Origin: Burkholderiales bacterium
GTDB lineage: Bacteria > Pseudomonadota > Gammaproteobacteria > Burkholderiales > Casimicrobiaceae
DNA length: 64,000 nucleotides
NCBI GenBank assembly: GCA_015075645.1
Contig: JABTUF010000002.1
Span: 62,001-126,000, forward strand
Direction of reading: 5' to 3'
Each line of letters opens with the position of its first letter. Within the stretch, counting starts at the first letter, position 1. A program made the translations under genes and the position numbers. A model generated the notes under the pieces. It saw only the letters and a program-made list of their open reading frames with translations. It made no database searches and was not told the origin of the DNA. Of the stretch, positions 7,852-16,903 are shown in pieces.

Positions 7852-10800
7852 ATGACCGCCACCACCGTCCGGCCACTGCGTCTCGCCCACGGACTCGCGT
7901 TCGCCGACCTCTATTCGACCGCGGGCGCGCGGCGGATCGACGCCGCCTTCCTCGCGCATCTCGACGCCGCCGACGCGACGCTCGCAGCGCGGCTGCGGGA
8001 TGCCCGTCACGCGCCCGATGCGCTCGGGACGAAGGCGGAAGGCGACCTGATGGTCGACCTCGGCCCACACGTCGAGGACTTCGTCGCCTCGCTCTTCGGG
8101 ATCGAGGACGAGGTGCGCGCGCTCGAAGCCGCGCAGCACGAACTCGCGCCGCTCTACGCGGCGAAGCGGCTGTTCGTGCAGCGCAAGGCGATGAACGCCC
8201 ACAAGGCCGATGCCGCGCAGTCGTTCGACGGTCCGGCCCTGCGCGCCGCGCTCGAGGCCCGCATCGGCGCGCCCATCGTCGGCCGCCGGCACGAACTGGC
8301 GTTCGCCAACGCGGTGGCCGCCTGGCAGCGGGACGAGGCGGCGAACGCGGACGCCCTCGATCTCGCCCTGCGCTATGCCGCGTGGGCCGCCCACACGCCG
8401 GAAGGCAGGGCGGTGCATCGCGATGGTGTGCTGTTCCGCGCGCCGCGCAAGCTCGATCCGATGAAGCTCGTCCCGGTCGTGCCGGCGACCCACGCCGGTG
8501 TCGCGGCCCTGGAACTCGACGCGTCGCATCGGCGCGAGCGAACCGGTTTCGCGCTGACCGACCCGGGCACCGACCTCGTCGGCGGACTCGACCAGGCGAA
8601 TTACTGCATCTGGTGCCACGAGCAGGGCAAGGATTCCTGCTCGCGCGGGTTACCGGAGAAGAAGTCCGCCGACGGTTCGACCCCGGGCATTCCGTTCCGG
8701 AAGAGCCCGTTCGACGTGACGCTCGCGGGATGTCCGCTCGAGGAGCGGATATCCGAGTTCCACAAGCTGCGTGCCGGCGGCTGGGCGATCGGCGCGCTCG
8801 CCACCATCTGCGTCGACAACCCGATGCTGGCCGCGACCGGCCATCGCATCTGCAACGATTGCATGAAGGCCTGCATCTACCAGAAGCAGGACCCGGTCGA
8901 CATACCGCAGAGCGAGACCCGCGTGCTGAAGGACGTGCTCGCGCTGCCCTGGGGGTTCGAGCTCTATTCGCTGCTGACCCGCTGGAATCCGCTCAACCTG
9001 CGCCGGCCGGTGCCGCGCGAAGCCTCCGGCCGGCGGGTGCTGGTGGTCGGCATGGGGCCCGCGGGGTTCACGCTCTCGCACCACCTGATGAACGATGGGC
9101 ACGCGGTCGCGGCGATCGACGGCCTCAAGATCGAGCCGCTGCCGCCGTCGTTGTCCGGCGTCACGCTCGCCGGCGAGCGGGTCGCGTTCGAACCGGTGCG
9201 CGACCTCTCGGCGCTCGTCGAACCGCTGGACGATCGCGTGATGGCGGGCTTCGGCGGTGTCGCCGAATACGGCATCACCGTGCGCTGGGACAAGAACTTC
9301 CTGAAGGTGATCCGCCTGCTGCTCGAACGCCGAGCGTCGTTCGCGCTCTACGGCGGCGTGCGCTTCGGCGGCACGCTGACCGCCGAGGACGCCTTCGCCG
9401 CCGGGTTCGATCACATCGCGCTCGCCGCCGGCGCCGGGCGCCCGACGATCCTCGACCTCCCCAACGGGCTCGCGAACGGCGTGCGCACGGCGTCGGATTT
9501 CCTGATGGCGCTGCAACTCACCGGCGCCGCGAAGGCCGACTCGCTCGCGAACGTCGAAGTGCGCCTGCCGATCGTGGTGATCGGCGGCGGGCTCACGGCG
9601 ATCGACGCGGCGACCGAATCGCTCGCCTACTACCCGGTGCAGGTCGAGAAGTTCCTGTCGCGCTACGAGATCCTGACGGAAACCCACGGGCGCGAAGCGG
9701 TCGAGCGTACGTGGACGCCGGCCGAACGCTCGGTCGCTCAGCGATTCCTCGAACACGGGCGCGCGATTCGCGCGGAGCGGCAGACCGCGGCGCGCGCCGG
9801 ACGGCCCGCGCAGGTGTCGCGGCTCCTCCGCGACTGGGGCGGAGCGACGATCGTCTACCGCCGCCGGCTCGTCGACAGCCCGTCGTACACGCTGAACCAC
9901 GAGGAGGTCGAGAAAGCGCTCGAGGAAGGCATCCGGTTCGCGGAAGGCCTGACGCCGCTCGGGGTCGAGGTGGACGAGCACGGCCGGGCGTGCGGCCTCG
10001 AGGTCTCCGCGCAGCACAACGACGGCGACGGCGTCTGGCACGAGTACGCGCGGACGACGATCCCTGCCGCCACGATCCTCGTCGCCGCCGGAACCCAGCC
10101 CAACACCGTGCTCGCGCGCGAGGACGGCGAACGTTTCCGCCTCGACGGCAAGTACTTCGAACTCGTCGACGAGCAGGGAGCGCCGGTCAAGCCGGTCAAG
10201 GGCCTCCCGAAGCCGGCGGTGCCCGCGGTGCTGACCTCGATCCGCGACGACGGCCGCGCCACGAGCTTCTTCGGCGACCTGCATCCGTCCTATTTCGGCA
10301 ACGTCGTGAAGGCGATGTCGAGCGCGAAGCAGGGCTATCCGATCGTGTCGCGGATGCTCGCGCGCGTCGCGCCGGCGTCGCCGCTCGCCGATGCCGCGTT
10401 CTTCGCCACGCTCGACCGCAGCCTGCGCGCCAGCGTCGAACGAGTCGAGCGGCTCGCGCCCGACATCGTCGAGGTCGTCGTGCATGCGCCTTCGGCCGCA
10501 CGCAACTTCCGGCCCGGCCAGTTCTACCGGCTGCAGAACTACGAGGTCCTCGCGCCGGTGCGCCGCGGCACGCGCATGGCGATGGAGGGGCTCGCGCTCA
10601 CCGGTGCATGGGTCGACCCGGAGCGGGGACTCGTGTCCTTGATCGTGCTCGAGATGGGCGGCTCATCCGACCTCTGCGCGAACCTCGAGCCAGGCGAGCC
10701 GGTCGTGTTGATGGGACCGACCGGAGCGCCCACGGACATCGAACCGGGGGAGACGGTCGTGCTGGCGGGCGGCGGGTTGGGCAACGCGGTGCTGCTCTCG

Positions 10801-11403
10801 ATCGGCAGGGCGTTCCGTGCGGCGGGATCGAAGGTCCTGTACTTCGCCGGCTACCGCCACCGGATCGACCGCTACAAGGTCGCCGAGATCGAAGCCGCGG
10901 CGGATGTCGTCGTCTGGTGCTGCGACGAAGCACCCGGATTCGTCCCGACCCGGCCGCAGGATCGCGCCTGCGTCGGCAACATCGTCGAGGCGATGGTGGC
11001 CTACGCGCGCGGAGACCTCGGGCCGCAGGCGATTGCGTTCAACCGGCCCGACCGCATCGTCGCGATCGGGTCCGACGGCATGATGGCGGCCGTCGCCGCG
11101 GCGCGCCACACCGTGCTCGCCCCGTGGATGAAGCCTGGCCACGCGGCGATCGGATCGATCAACTCGCCGATGCAGTGCATGATGAAGGAGATCTGCGCGC
11201 AATGCCTGCAGGTGCACCGCGACCCGGTCACCGGCCGGACGAGCTACGTGTTCTCCTGCTTCAACCAGGACCAGGACCTCGACCGGGTCGATTTCCCCGC
11301 GCTCGGGGCGCGCCTCGCGCAGAACGCGGTGCAGGAGAAGCTGACCGCGCAGTGGATCGCGCTGTGCATGCGCGACGCCGCGCTGACGAGGGCGGCGGAT
11401 TGA
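7852..11403 (+). CDS. Large flavo-iron-sulphur oxidoreductase, NfnB/GltD-like fused to NfnA/PyrK-like
   Basis: A 1183-residue soluble electron-transfer protein. Residues 1-245 match nothing I recognise. Eight cysteines (252, 255, 263, 294, 320, 334, 337, 341) could hold two [4Fe-4S] clusters, as in the N-terminal part of GltD/NfnB. A FAD Rossmann motif (VVGMGPAG) starts near 398 and a second nucleotide motif (VIGGGLTAIDAA) near 576. From about 860 the protein is ferredoxin-reductase-like (RPGQFYRLQ near 886; NAD loop VVLAGGGLGNAVLLS near 968). It ends with C1109-x5-C1115-x2-C1118-x17-C1136, the PyrK/NfnA [2Fe-2S] pattern. This is the cofactor set of the NADPH/NADH:ferredoxin bifurcating enzyme NfnAB in a single chain; function is inferred. 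An FNR-type box lies upstream. Confidence 0.85.
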   Translation: MTATTVRPLRLAHGLAFADLYSTAGARRIDAAFLAHLDAADATLAARLRDARHAPDALGTKAEGDLMVDLGPHVEDFVASLFGIEDEVRALEAAQHELAPLYAAKRLFVQRKAMNAHKADAAQSFDGPALRAALEARIGAPIVGRRHELAFANAVAAWQRDEAANADALDLALRYAAWAAHTPEGRAVHRDGVLFRAPRKLDPMKLVPVVPATHAGVAALELDASHRRERTGFALTDPGTDLVGGLDQANYCIWCHEQGKDSCSRGLPEKKSADGSTPGIPFRKSPFDVTLAGCPLEERISEFHKLRAGGWAIGALATICVDNPMLAATGHRICNDCMKACIYQKQDPVDIPQSETRVLKDVLALPWGFELYSLLTRWNPLNLRRPVPREASGRRVLVVGMGPAGFTLSHHLMNDGHAVAAIDGLKIEPLPPSLSGVTLAGERVAFEPVRDLSALVEPLDDRVMAGFGGVAEYGITVRWDKNFLKVIRLLLERRASFALYGGVRFGGTLTAEDAFAAGFDHIALAAGAGRPTILDLPNGLANGVRTASDFLMALQLTGAAKADSLANVEVRLPIVVIGGGLTAIDAATESLAYYPVQVEKFLSRYEILTETHGREAVERTWTPAERSVAQRFLEHGRAIRAERQTAARAGRPAQVSRLLRDWGGATIVYRRRLVDSPSYTLNHEEVEKALEEGIRFAEGLTPLGVEVDEHGRACGLEVSAQHNDGDGVWHEYARTTIPAATILVAAGTQPNTVLAREDGERFRLDGKYFELVDEQGAPVKPVKGLPKPAVPAVLTSIRDDGRATSFFGDLHPSYFGNVVKAMSSAKQGYPIVSRMLARVAPASPLADAAFFATLDRSLRASVERVERLAPDIVEVVVHAPSAARNFRPGQFYRLQNYEVLAPVRRGTRMAMEGLALTGAWVDPERGLVSLIVLEMGGSSDLCANLEPGEPVVLMGPTGAPTDIEPGETVVLAGGGLGNAVLLSIGRAFRAAGSKVLYFAGYRHRIDRYKVAEIEAAADVVVWCCDEAPGFVPTRPQDRACVGNIVEAMVAYARGDLGPQAIAFNRPDRIVAIGSDGMMAAVAAARHTVLAPWMKPGHAAIGSINSPMQCMMKEICAQCLQVHRDPVTGRTSYVFSCFNQDQDLDRVDFPALGARLAQNAVQEKLTAQWIALCMRDAALTRAAD

Positions 11404-11535
11404 CGCCCGGTCGGATCTTGCGACCCCGTACGCTCACGCGACGCGGAATATTCGCCCGCCCGTTCGTCGCCTTCGCGCACTGTGCCTGATGCATCTGCGG
11501 TAGTGTGCCGGGGACGCCGAAGGGGAGTCTTCGCG

Positions 11536-14007
11536 ATGGTCCGTTCGCTTCGCTGCACGTCCGTCCTTGTCCGCGCGGCCTTCGCAGGCATGGCCTGCGC
11601 TTTCGGGGCTGCCGCGCTGGCCGCTCCGTGGACGCCCGCAGGACCGGCCGACGGCGGCGGCGCGCCTTCGCTCGGCACCGTCGCCACGCATCCTGCGACC
11701 GGCGGCGTCGCGTTGCTCGTCGCGGGTGCCGTGGAGGGCGTCGCGCCTGCCGCGACCTTCTTCACCTCGGACGGCGGCGCGCATTGGGCCGCGAGCGCGC
11801 GGCAAGGCGTCACCGGCCGCCCGTTCCTCGGGGGCGCGCCGGTGACGATCTATGCCGCGACGCAAGGCGGCGTGCTGCGGAGCCTCGACACCGGCCGCAG
11901 CTTCGCACCGCTCACCTTGCCGTTCGCCGCGGGCGGGGACGCGCCGCCCGTGGTCCGAGCGGTCAACCCGGTCGACGGCCGCGAACTCGTGGTGAGCGCC
12001 GGGCGCGACATCGCGCATTCGAACGACAGCGGCGCGACCTGGACGCTCGACCAGACTCCCTCGGACCTCGACGCGCTGGCCGTCGACTGGTCGACGCGGA
12101 CGGTGTACGCCGCGCTGCGCTCGCCCGCGACGATCGCGCACCGGCTGCTCGACGCTCCGGCGTCATGGGCCACCGCCGCGGCCGATGTGCGCGTGCTCGC
12201 CGCCGGCCAGGGCGTCGCGCTCATCCAGAACGGCGCCGGATCGCTGCTGCGCTCGACCGATGGCGGTGCGACGTTCCTGCCCGTGGCCCAGGTCCCCGGG
12301 CCGCTCGCGCTGTGCGAGCTCGCGTTCGCGAGCGCGCCGTCGTCGCGCGTCTACGGCCTCGAATGCGCGACGCGCCGCGTGCTCGTGAGCCACGACCTCG
12401 GCGCCAGCTTCGCGGTGGCGGGTGTGCTTGCGTCCGGCACCATGAGTTCTGCCGTCGCGGTCGACGCGGCGAACCCGGCGAGCGTCTACGTGGCGACATC
12501 GCGCGGCGTGCTCTTCAGCACGAACGGCGGCGCCTCGTTCACGCCGCTCGACCGCTCGACCGGCGCCCCGGGCCGCGGGCGCGTGCTGATCCTCGACACG
12601 CGCAGCGCGGTCGTGCGCTACCTGACCGATCCGCCGGGTGTCGGCGCCGGCTACGCCCGCTCCGCGAACGCGGGCGCCACCTGGACCGAAGTCGGCGGCG
12701 GGCGGCGGCTCCTCGCCGCCAGCCGGGACCGCGCTGAGGTCGCGTTCGGCGCGCTCGGTGACGGCGAGGGCGGCGACGCCGAACTGAGCCAGAGCGAGGA
12801 CGGCGGGATCACCTGGTACCAGCGGATCGCGGCGTTCGGCCCGATGACGCGCTTCGGGCCGCTCGCGTACGGCGCGCTCTCCGGCGAAGTGTACCTGTAC
12901 GCCTACTCGCCCAACGAAGCGGGACTCGACGCCCGCATCTTCGTGTCCACCGACGACGGCGGGTCGTGGGTGCCGCGCGATCCGCCGCCGGTCCTGGTCC
13001 GGGCGATGGCGACCACGCAGGCCGCGCCGGTCATGATCTACGCGGGCGGCATCGCGATGACCGCCGGGGCGCCGCAGCTCTACAAGTCGTCGGACGGAGA
13101 GACCTGGACCGCGGTCGCGACCTTCCCCGGTGCGACCGAACTCGGCAACGAGATCACGACGATCGTGGTCGACAAGGCCGACCCGAAACGCATCTGGGTG
13201 GGCTTCCGCGATCCGGACTACGTGATGTTCTCCGGCGACGGCGGCGCCACATGGTCGCGCCGCACCAGCGGGCTCGGGACGGGTGCGGTGACGTCGATCG
13301 TGCCCGATCCGTCGACCGCGGGCGCGCTGCACCTGACGCAGGCGGGCGGCGGGATCTTTCGCAGCGGCAACGGCGGCGCGTCCTGGACCGCGCTCGACGA
13401 GGGTCTCGACGACGACGTCGTGCTTTCCGCGGCGTTCGATCCGTTCGTGGCCTACCGGCTCTATGCGTCGACCGGTTCCGGTCTCCACGAGGCCGATGCG
13501 CGTGTCGCCTATCCGACCGGCGATCGGCGCGCCATCGAGTATCACCATGGCGCCATGGATCACTACTTCGTCTCGGCGGACGCCGACGAGATCGCCGGGC
13601 TCGACGCCGGCGCGTTCTCCGGCTGGATGCGCACCGGCGAGGGATTCCGCGTCGCTCAGGCCCCCTCGCCGGGCAACGAGCCGGTGTGCCGGCTCTTCGG
13701 CGTCGGCTTCGCGCCGCTGTCGTCGCACTTCTACTCGCCCTACGCGCACGAGTGCAGCCTGCTCGAAGCCGATCCGGCGTGGACTTTCGAGAAGATCGCC
13801 TTCGCGCTTGCGCTGCCGTCGCCCGATCCCGCGCCCGGGTGTCCGCCGGGGACGCGCGCGCTCTACCGGCTGTTCAACGCGATGGCCGGCGGCGCGCCGA
13901 ACCACCGCTACACGACGTCGATGGCCACCGCCGAGGCGATGGCCTCCGACGGGTGGATCTTCGAAGGGCAGGGCGCGACGCGTGTGTTCGCCTGCGTGCC
14001 GTACTGA
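11536..14007 (+). CDS. Secreted Asp-box (BNR) repeat protein with C-terminal DUF5648-like domain
   Basis: Exported protein of 823 residues. Residues 1-30 form a signal peptide cut near ALA-APW. About a dozen Asp-box motifs follow, such as TSDGGAHW, NDSGATW, STDGGATF, SEDGGITW, STDDGGSW, SGDGGATW and SGNGGASW, which indicate a sortilin/sialidase-type beta-propeller. The last 165 residues resemble the DUF5648 domain (EYHHGAMDHYFVSADADE, later LYRLFN and NHRYTTS), often found at the end of betaproteobacterial surface proteins. The ATG at 11536 has GGGGAG eight bases before it. The sialidase catalytic residues cannot be recognised, so binding or scaffolding is as likely as hydrolysis. Confidence 0.85.
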   Translation: MVRSLRCTSVLVRAAFAGMACAFGAAALAAPWTPAGPADGGGAPSLGTVATHPATGGVALLVAGAVEGVAPAATFFTSDGGAHWAASARQGVTGRPFLGGAPVTIYAATQGGVLRSLDTGRSFAPLTLPFAAGGDAPPVVRAVNPVDGRELVVSAGRDIAHSNDSGATWTLDQTPSDLDALAVDWSTRTVYAALRSPATIAHRLLDAPASWATAAADVRVLAAGQGVALIQNGAGSLLRSTDGGATFLPVAQVPGPLALCELAFASAPSSRVYGLECATRRVLVSHDLGASFAVAGVLASGTMSSAVAVDAANPASVYVATSRGVLFSTNGGASFTPLDRSTGAPGRGRVLILDTRSAVVRYLTDPPGVGAGYARSANAGATWTEVGGGRRLLAASRDRAEVAFGALGDGEGGDAELSQSEDGGITWYQRIAAFGPMTRFGPLAYGALSGEVYLYAYSPNEAGLDARIFVSTDDGGSWVPRDPPPVLVRAMATTQAAPVMIYAGGIAMTAGAPQLYKSSDGETWTAVATFPGATELGNEITTIVVDKADPKRIWVGFRDPDYVMFSGDGGATWSRRTSGLGTGAVTSIVPDPSTAGALHLTQAGGGIFRSGNGGASWTALDEGLDDDVVLSAAFDPFVAYRLYASTGSGLHEADARVAYPTGDRRAIEYHHGAMDHYFVSADADEIAGLDAGAFSGWMRTGEGFRVAQAPSPGNEPVCRLFGVGFAPLSSHFYSPYAHECSLLEADPAWTFEKIAFALALPSPDPAPGCPPGTRALYRLFNAMAGGAPNHRYTTSMATAEAMASDGWIFEGQGATRVFACVPY

Positions 14008-14095
14008 TCCGGGACGCGGGCGATTACCCGCAGGTCGGCATCAACGCGTGGCGGGAACGCGGGTCGGGGCGCTACCCACGGCGGCCCGGGGGAGG

Positions 14096-14171
<76 letters not shown>

Positions 14172-14181
14172 ACAGCCTTCC

Positions 14182-14187
14182 ATTATA
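14182..14187 (-). promoter_or_regulatory. -10 element of the tRNA-Thr gene
   Basis: TATAAT on the minus strand, 10 bases before the tRNA 5' end. The -35 region is not close to consensus. Confidence 0.6.
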
Positions 14188-14237
14188 GCCGACCGAATCG
14201 CGACCCGCCAGCCGCTACTGCCGCAGCCGGACCGCGC

Positions 14238-14912
14238 TCATCGGACGGGAAGCGTGAGCAGGAGCGCCCGCACGCCGTTCCAGACGATCTGGACACCGAC
14301 GCACAAGAGGATGAACGCCGACAGTCGCGTCACGATCACCGCGCCGGTCGTCCCGAGGCGCCGCAGCACGACGTCGGCCTTGGCGTAGGTGAGGTAGATG
14401 GCGAGCGCCACGATCGCGAGTCCCGCGGCGTGCGCGAGGAGCGTGACCGCCAGCATCCGGTAGTTCCCCGGCGGGTTCGCGCCGAGCGTGATCGCCACCG
14501 AGATCGAGCCGGGGCCGACGGTCAACGGCATCGTCAGCGGGAAGAACGCCCGGCTGCGCAGGTCCTCGGGCGTGGGCGTCGCGGCATCGGCGCGCGCCTT
14601 CTCGGCGACGAACGTTCCCTGCGCGAGGAGCGCCCAGCCGAGCGACGACACGACGAGTCCGCCGGCGACCTGCACCACCGGGATCGACAGGCCGAAGAAG
14701 TCGAGCACGTAGGCGCCGACGAACGCGGAGGCGAGGAGCAGCGCGAATCCGTAGCGGGCGACGCGCAGCGCGGTCTTGCGCCGGTCGTCCCGGGAGAGAT
14801 CGGCGGTCTTCTGCAGGAACACCGACGCCCCGGCGATCGGATTGACGATCGGCAGCAGCGCGGCGATCGCCAGCAGCGTCACCTCGAGGAATTGGCGGGC
14901 GTCGGCGAGCAT
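14238..14912 (-). CDS. MarC family integral membrane protein
   Basis: MarC/UPF0056 family membrane protein of 224 residues with about six hydrophobic segments. Recognisable family blocks are ALLPIVNPIAGASVFLQ near residues 18-34 and FFPLTMPLTVGPGSISVAI near 120-138. Despite the name, MarC proteins are not established antibiotic transporters; their role is unknown. It is divergent from rlmB with only 39 bases between starts, so the two share a short control region. Confidence 0.9.
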   Translation of the reverse strand: MLADARQFLEVTLLAIAALLPIVNPIAGASVFLQKTADLSRDDRRKTALRVARYGFALLLASAFVGAYVLDFFGLSIPVVQVAGGLVVSSLGWALLAQGTFVAEKARADAATPTPEDLRSRAFFPLTMPLTVGPGSISVAITLGANPPGNYRMLAVTLLAHAAGLAIVALAIYLTYAKADVVLRRLGTTGAVIVTRLSAFILLCVGVQIVWNGVRALLLTLPVR

Positions 14913-14951
14913 CGGGCCGGTACGTTAGCATGGGGGTGGACGACCCTCCCG

Positions 14952-15707
14952 ATGCCCACGCGCCTCCTCTACGGCTTTCACGCCGTCACCGCCCGCCTGC
15001 GCACGCATCCGTCGAGCGTGCGCGGCATCTACGCCGACGCCCGGCGTCACGATCCGCGGATGCGCGATCTCGCCTCGCGCGCCGCAGCGGCAGGCATTCC
15101 GGTGCATCCGGTCGACGATGCGCGCCTGCGGGAACTCGCCGGCCATGCCGGCCATCAGGGCGTGGTGGCCGAGATCGACGCGGCGCTGCCGCATGTGACG
15201 CTCGACGACGTCCTCGACGCGCTCGTGGAACCTGCGCTCCTCCTGGTGCTCGACGGGGTGACCGATCCGCACAACCTCGGCGCGTGCCTGCGCAATGCGG
15301 ACGTCTTCGGCGCGCAGGCGGTCATCGTCCCCAAGGACCGTTCGGTCGGCTTGAACGCGACGGTCGCGAAGGCCGCGAGCGGGGCGGCGGACACGGTGCC
15401 GGTCGTGACGGTGACCAATCTCGCCCGCGCGCTCGCGGCGATGAAGGCGCGCGGCGTGTGGATCCTCGGCGCCGACACCGGCGGCGAGGACATCGCGGAC
15501 GCCGATCTCTCTGGACCGGTGGCCTGGGTGCTGGGCGCCGAGGGCAGCGGGCTCCGCCGGCTGACGCGCGCGTCATGCGACCGCATCGTCGGCATCCCGC
15601 AGGTCGGCAGCGTCGAGAGCCTCAACGTCTCGGTCGCCGCGGGCATCTGCCTCTTCGCGACGCGCGCGGCGCGGACGAAGGCCGCGCGCGTCGCCGCACC
15701 GCGTTGA
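14952..15707 (+). CDS. rlmB: 23S rRNA (guanosine-2'-O)-methyltransferase RlmB
   Basis: SpoU/TrmH-class knotted methyltransferase of 251 residues, expected to methylate G2251 in the peptidyl-transferase loop of 23S rRNA with SAM. Visible are the N-terminal YGFHAV substrate-binding start, DGVTDPHNLGACLRNADVFG near residue 100 (motif 1), VLGAEGSGLRRLT near 195 (motif 2) and IPQVGSVESLNVSVAAGI near 218 (motif 3). Length and domain order are those of RlmB rather than the longer SpoU protein at 40247. Confidence 0.92.
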   Translation: MPTRLLYGFHAVTARLRTHPSSVRGIYADARRHDPRMRDLASRAAAAGIPVHPVDDARLRELAGHAGHQGVVAEIDAALPHVTLDDVLDALVEPALLLVLDGVTDPHNLGACLRNADVFGAQAVIVPKDRSVGLNATVAKAASGAADTVPVVTVTNLARALAAMKARGVWILGADTGGEDIADADLSGPVAWVLGAEGSGLRRLTRASCDRIVGIPQVGSVESLNVSVAAGICLFATRAARTKAARVAAPR

Positions 15708-15854
15708 GTCGCCCGGGGGATTCGGGCATGATCCGCCGCACCGCAGGACGGAGAGACGACCCGGACCGATGACCGCGCGACACTCGTTGACCCTGACCGC
15801 ATCACGGCCGGGGCCCGGTGGGTCGTCCGGGCGGGCAACCCGGATCGGCTGACG

Positions 15855-16835
15855 ATGCTCGCGTTCGTCCTTCGCCGCATCGCGCAGACCTTCGCCGTCC
15901 TCGGCGTGGTGGCATTGATCGCGTTCGCGTTGTTCAACTACACCGGCGACCCCATCGCATTCATGGTGGGCCAGGACGCGACGACCGAGGATCGCGTCCG
16001 CCTGCGTCACGAACTCGGCCTCGACCGGCCGTTCTACGTGCAGTTCGCGCGGTTCGTGGAGAACGCCGTGCAGGGCGACTTCGGCGTGTCGCTGCGGCAG
16101 GGCCGCAAGGTGTCGGTCCTGCTTGCCGAGCGTCTGCCCGCCACGCTCGAGTTGTCGATGGCTGCCGCGATCCTCGCGCTCGCCATCGGCATCCCGGCCG
16201 GCGTCTATACGGCGCTCCGAAGGCACAGCGTCGGCGCGCACGTGCTGCTGGCGGCCTCGCTCGTCGGCGTGAGCCTGCCGACCTTCCTGATCGGCATCCT
16301 GCTGATCCTGGTGTTCGCGGTGCAACTGGGCTGGCTGCCGAGCTTCGGGCGCGGCGACGTCGTGTCGATCGGCGGGTGGACGACCGGGCTCCTGACCGCG
16401 AGCGGACTCAAGTCGCTGATCCTGCCCTCGATCACGCTCGCGCTGTTCCAGACCACGCTCATCATGCGGCTGGTGCGCGCGGAGATGCTCGAGGTGCTGC
16501 GGACCGACTACATCCGGTTCGCGCGCGCGCGCGGGCTCACCGACCGCGCGATCCACTTCGGCCACGCGCTCCGCAACACGCTGGTCCCGGTGATCACGAT
16601 CACCGGACTCCAGCTCGGGGCGATCATCGCGTTCGCGATCATCACCGAAACCGTGTTCCAATGGCCGGGCATGGGACTCCTGTTCATCCAGGCGGTCAAC
16701 TTCGCCGACATTCCGGTCATGGCCGCCTACCTGTGCTTCATCGCGGTCGTGTTCGTCGTGATCAACCTCGCGGTCGACCTCCTGTACTACGCGGTCGATC
16801 CGCGGCTGCGCATCGAGCGCGGTTCCGCGCATTAG
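15855..16835 (+). CDS. Peptide ABC transporter permease, DppB type
   Basis: Inner-membrane permease of 326 residues with six predicted spans, the DppB/OppB subunit of a dipeptide or oligopeptide importer. The N-terminus (LRRIAQTFAVLGVVALIAF) and the cytoplasmic EAA loop (DYIRFARARGLTDRAIHFGH near residues 217-236) are typical. It opens an operon with an M20 hydrolase, a DppC permease, a small lipoprotein and two ATPases, all on the plus strand. No substrate-binding protein is encoded in the operon. Confidence 0.93.
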   Translation: MLAFVLRRIAQTFAVLGVVALIAFALFNYTGDPIAFMVGQDATTEDRVRLRHELGLDRPFYVQFARFVENAVQGDFGVSLRQGRKVSVLLAERLPATLELSMAAAILALAIGIPAGVYTALRRHSVGAHVLLAASLVGVSLPTFLIGILLILVFAVQLGWLPSFGRGDVVSIGGWTTGLLTASGLKSLILPSITLALFQTTLIMRLVRAEMLEVLRTDYIRFARARGLTDRAIHFGHALRNTLVPVITITGLQLGAIIAFAIITETVFQWPGMGLLFIQAVNFADIPVMAAYLCFIAVVFVVINLAVDLLYYAVDPRLRIERGSAH

Positions 16836-16843
16836 GAGCACGC

Positions 16844-16903
16844 ATGACGGAAGTCGGCCCGCCGCGCCGCGGCATCGCCCTGAACCCGGGATCATTTCCG
16901 TGA
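16844..16903 (+). CDS. Possible 19-residue leader peptide coupled to the M20 hydrolase
   Basis: A short ORF (MTEVGPPRRGIALNPGSFP) begins 8 bases after the dppB-like stop behind a good AGGAG at 16835-16839. Its TGA overlaps the GTG start of the next gene (GTGA). That GTG has no Shine-Dalgarno sequence of its own, so ribosomes could reach it by finishing this leader. No homologue is recognised; it may be a remnant, or simply how the GTG is reached. Confidence 0.4.
   Translation: MTEVGPPRRGIALNPGSFP

Noticed and set aside
12163..13905. 580-codon minus-strand frame opposite the Asp-box protein
   Set aside because: Composition is Arg/Val/Gly shadow type, no start context, and the plus-strand gene has a signal peptide and repeat motifs.
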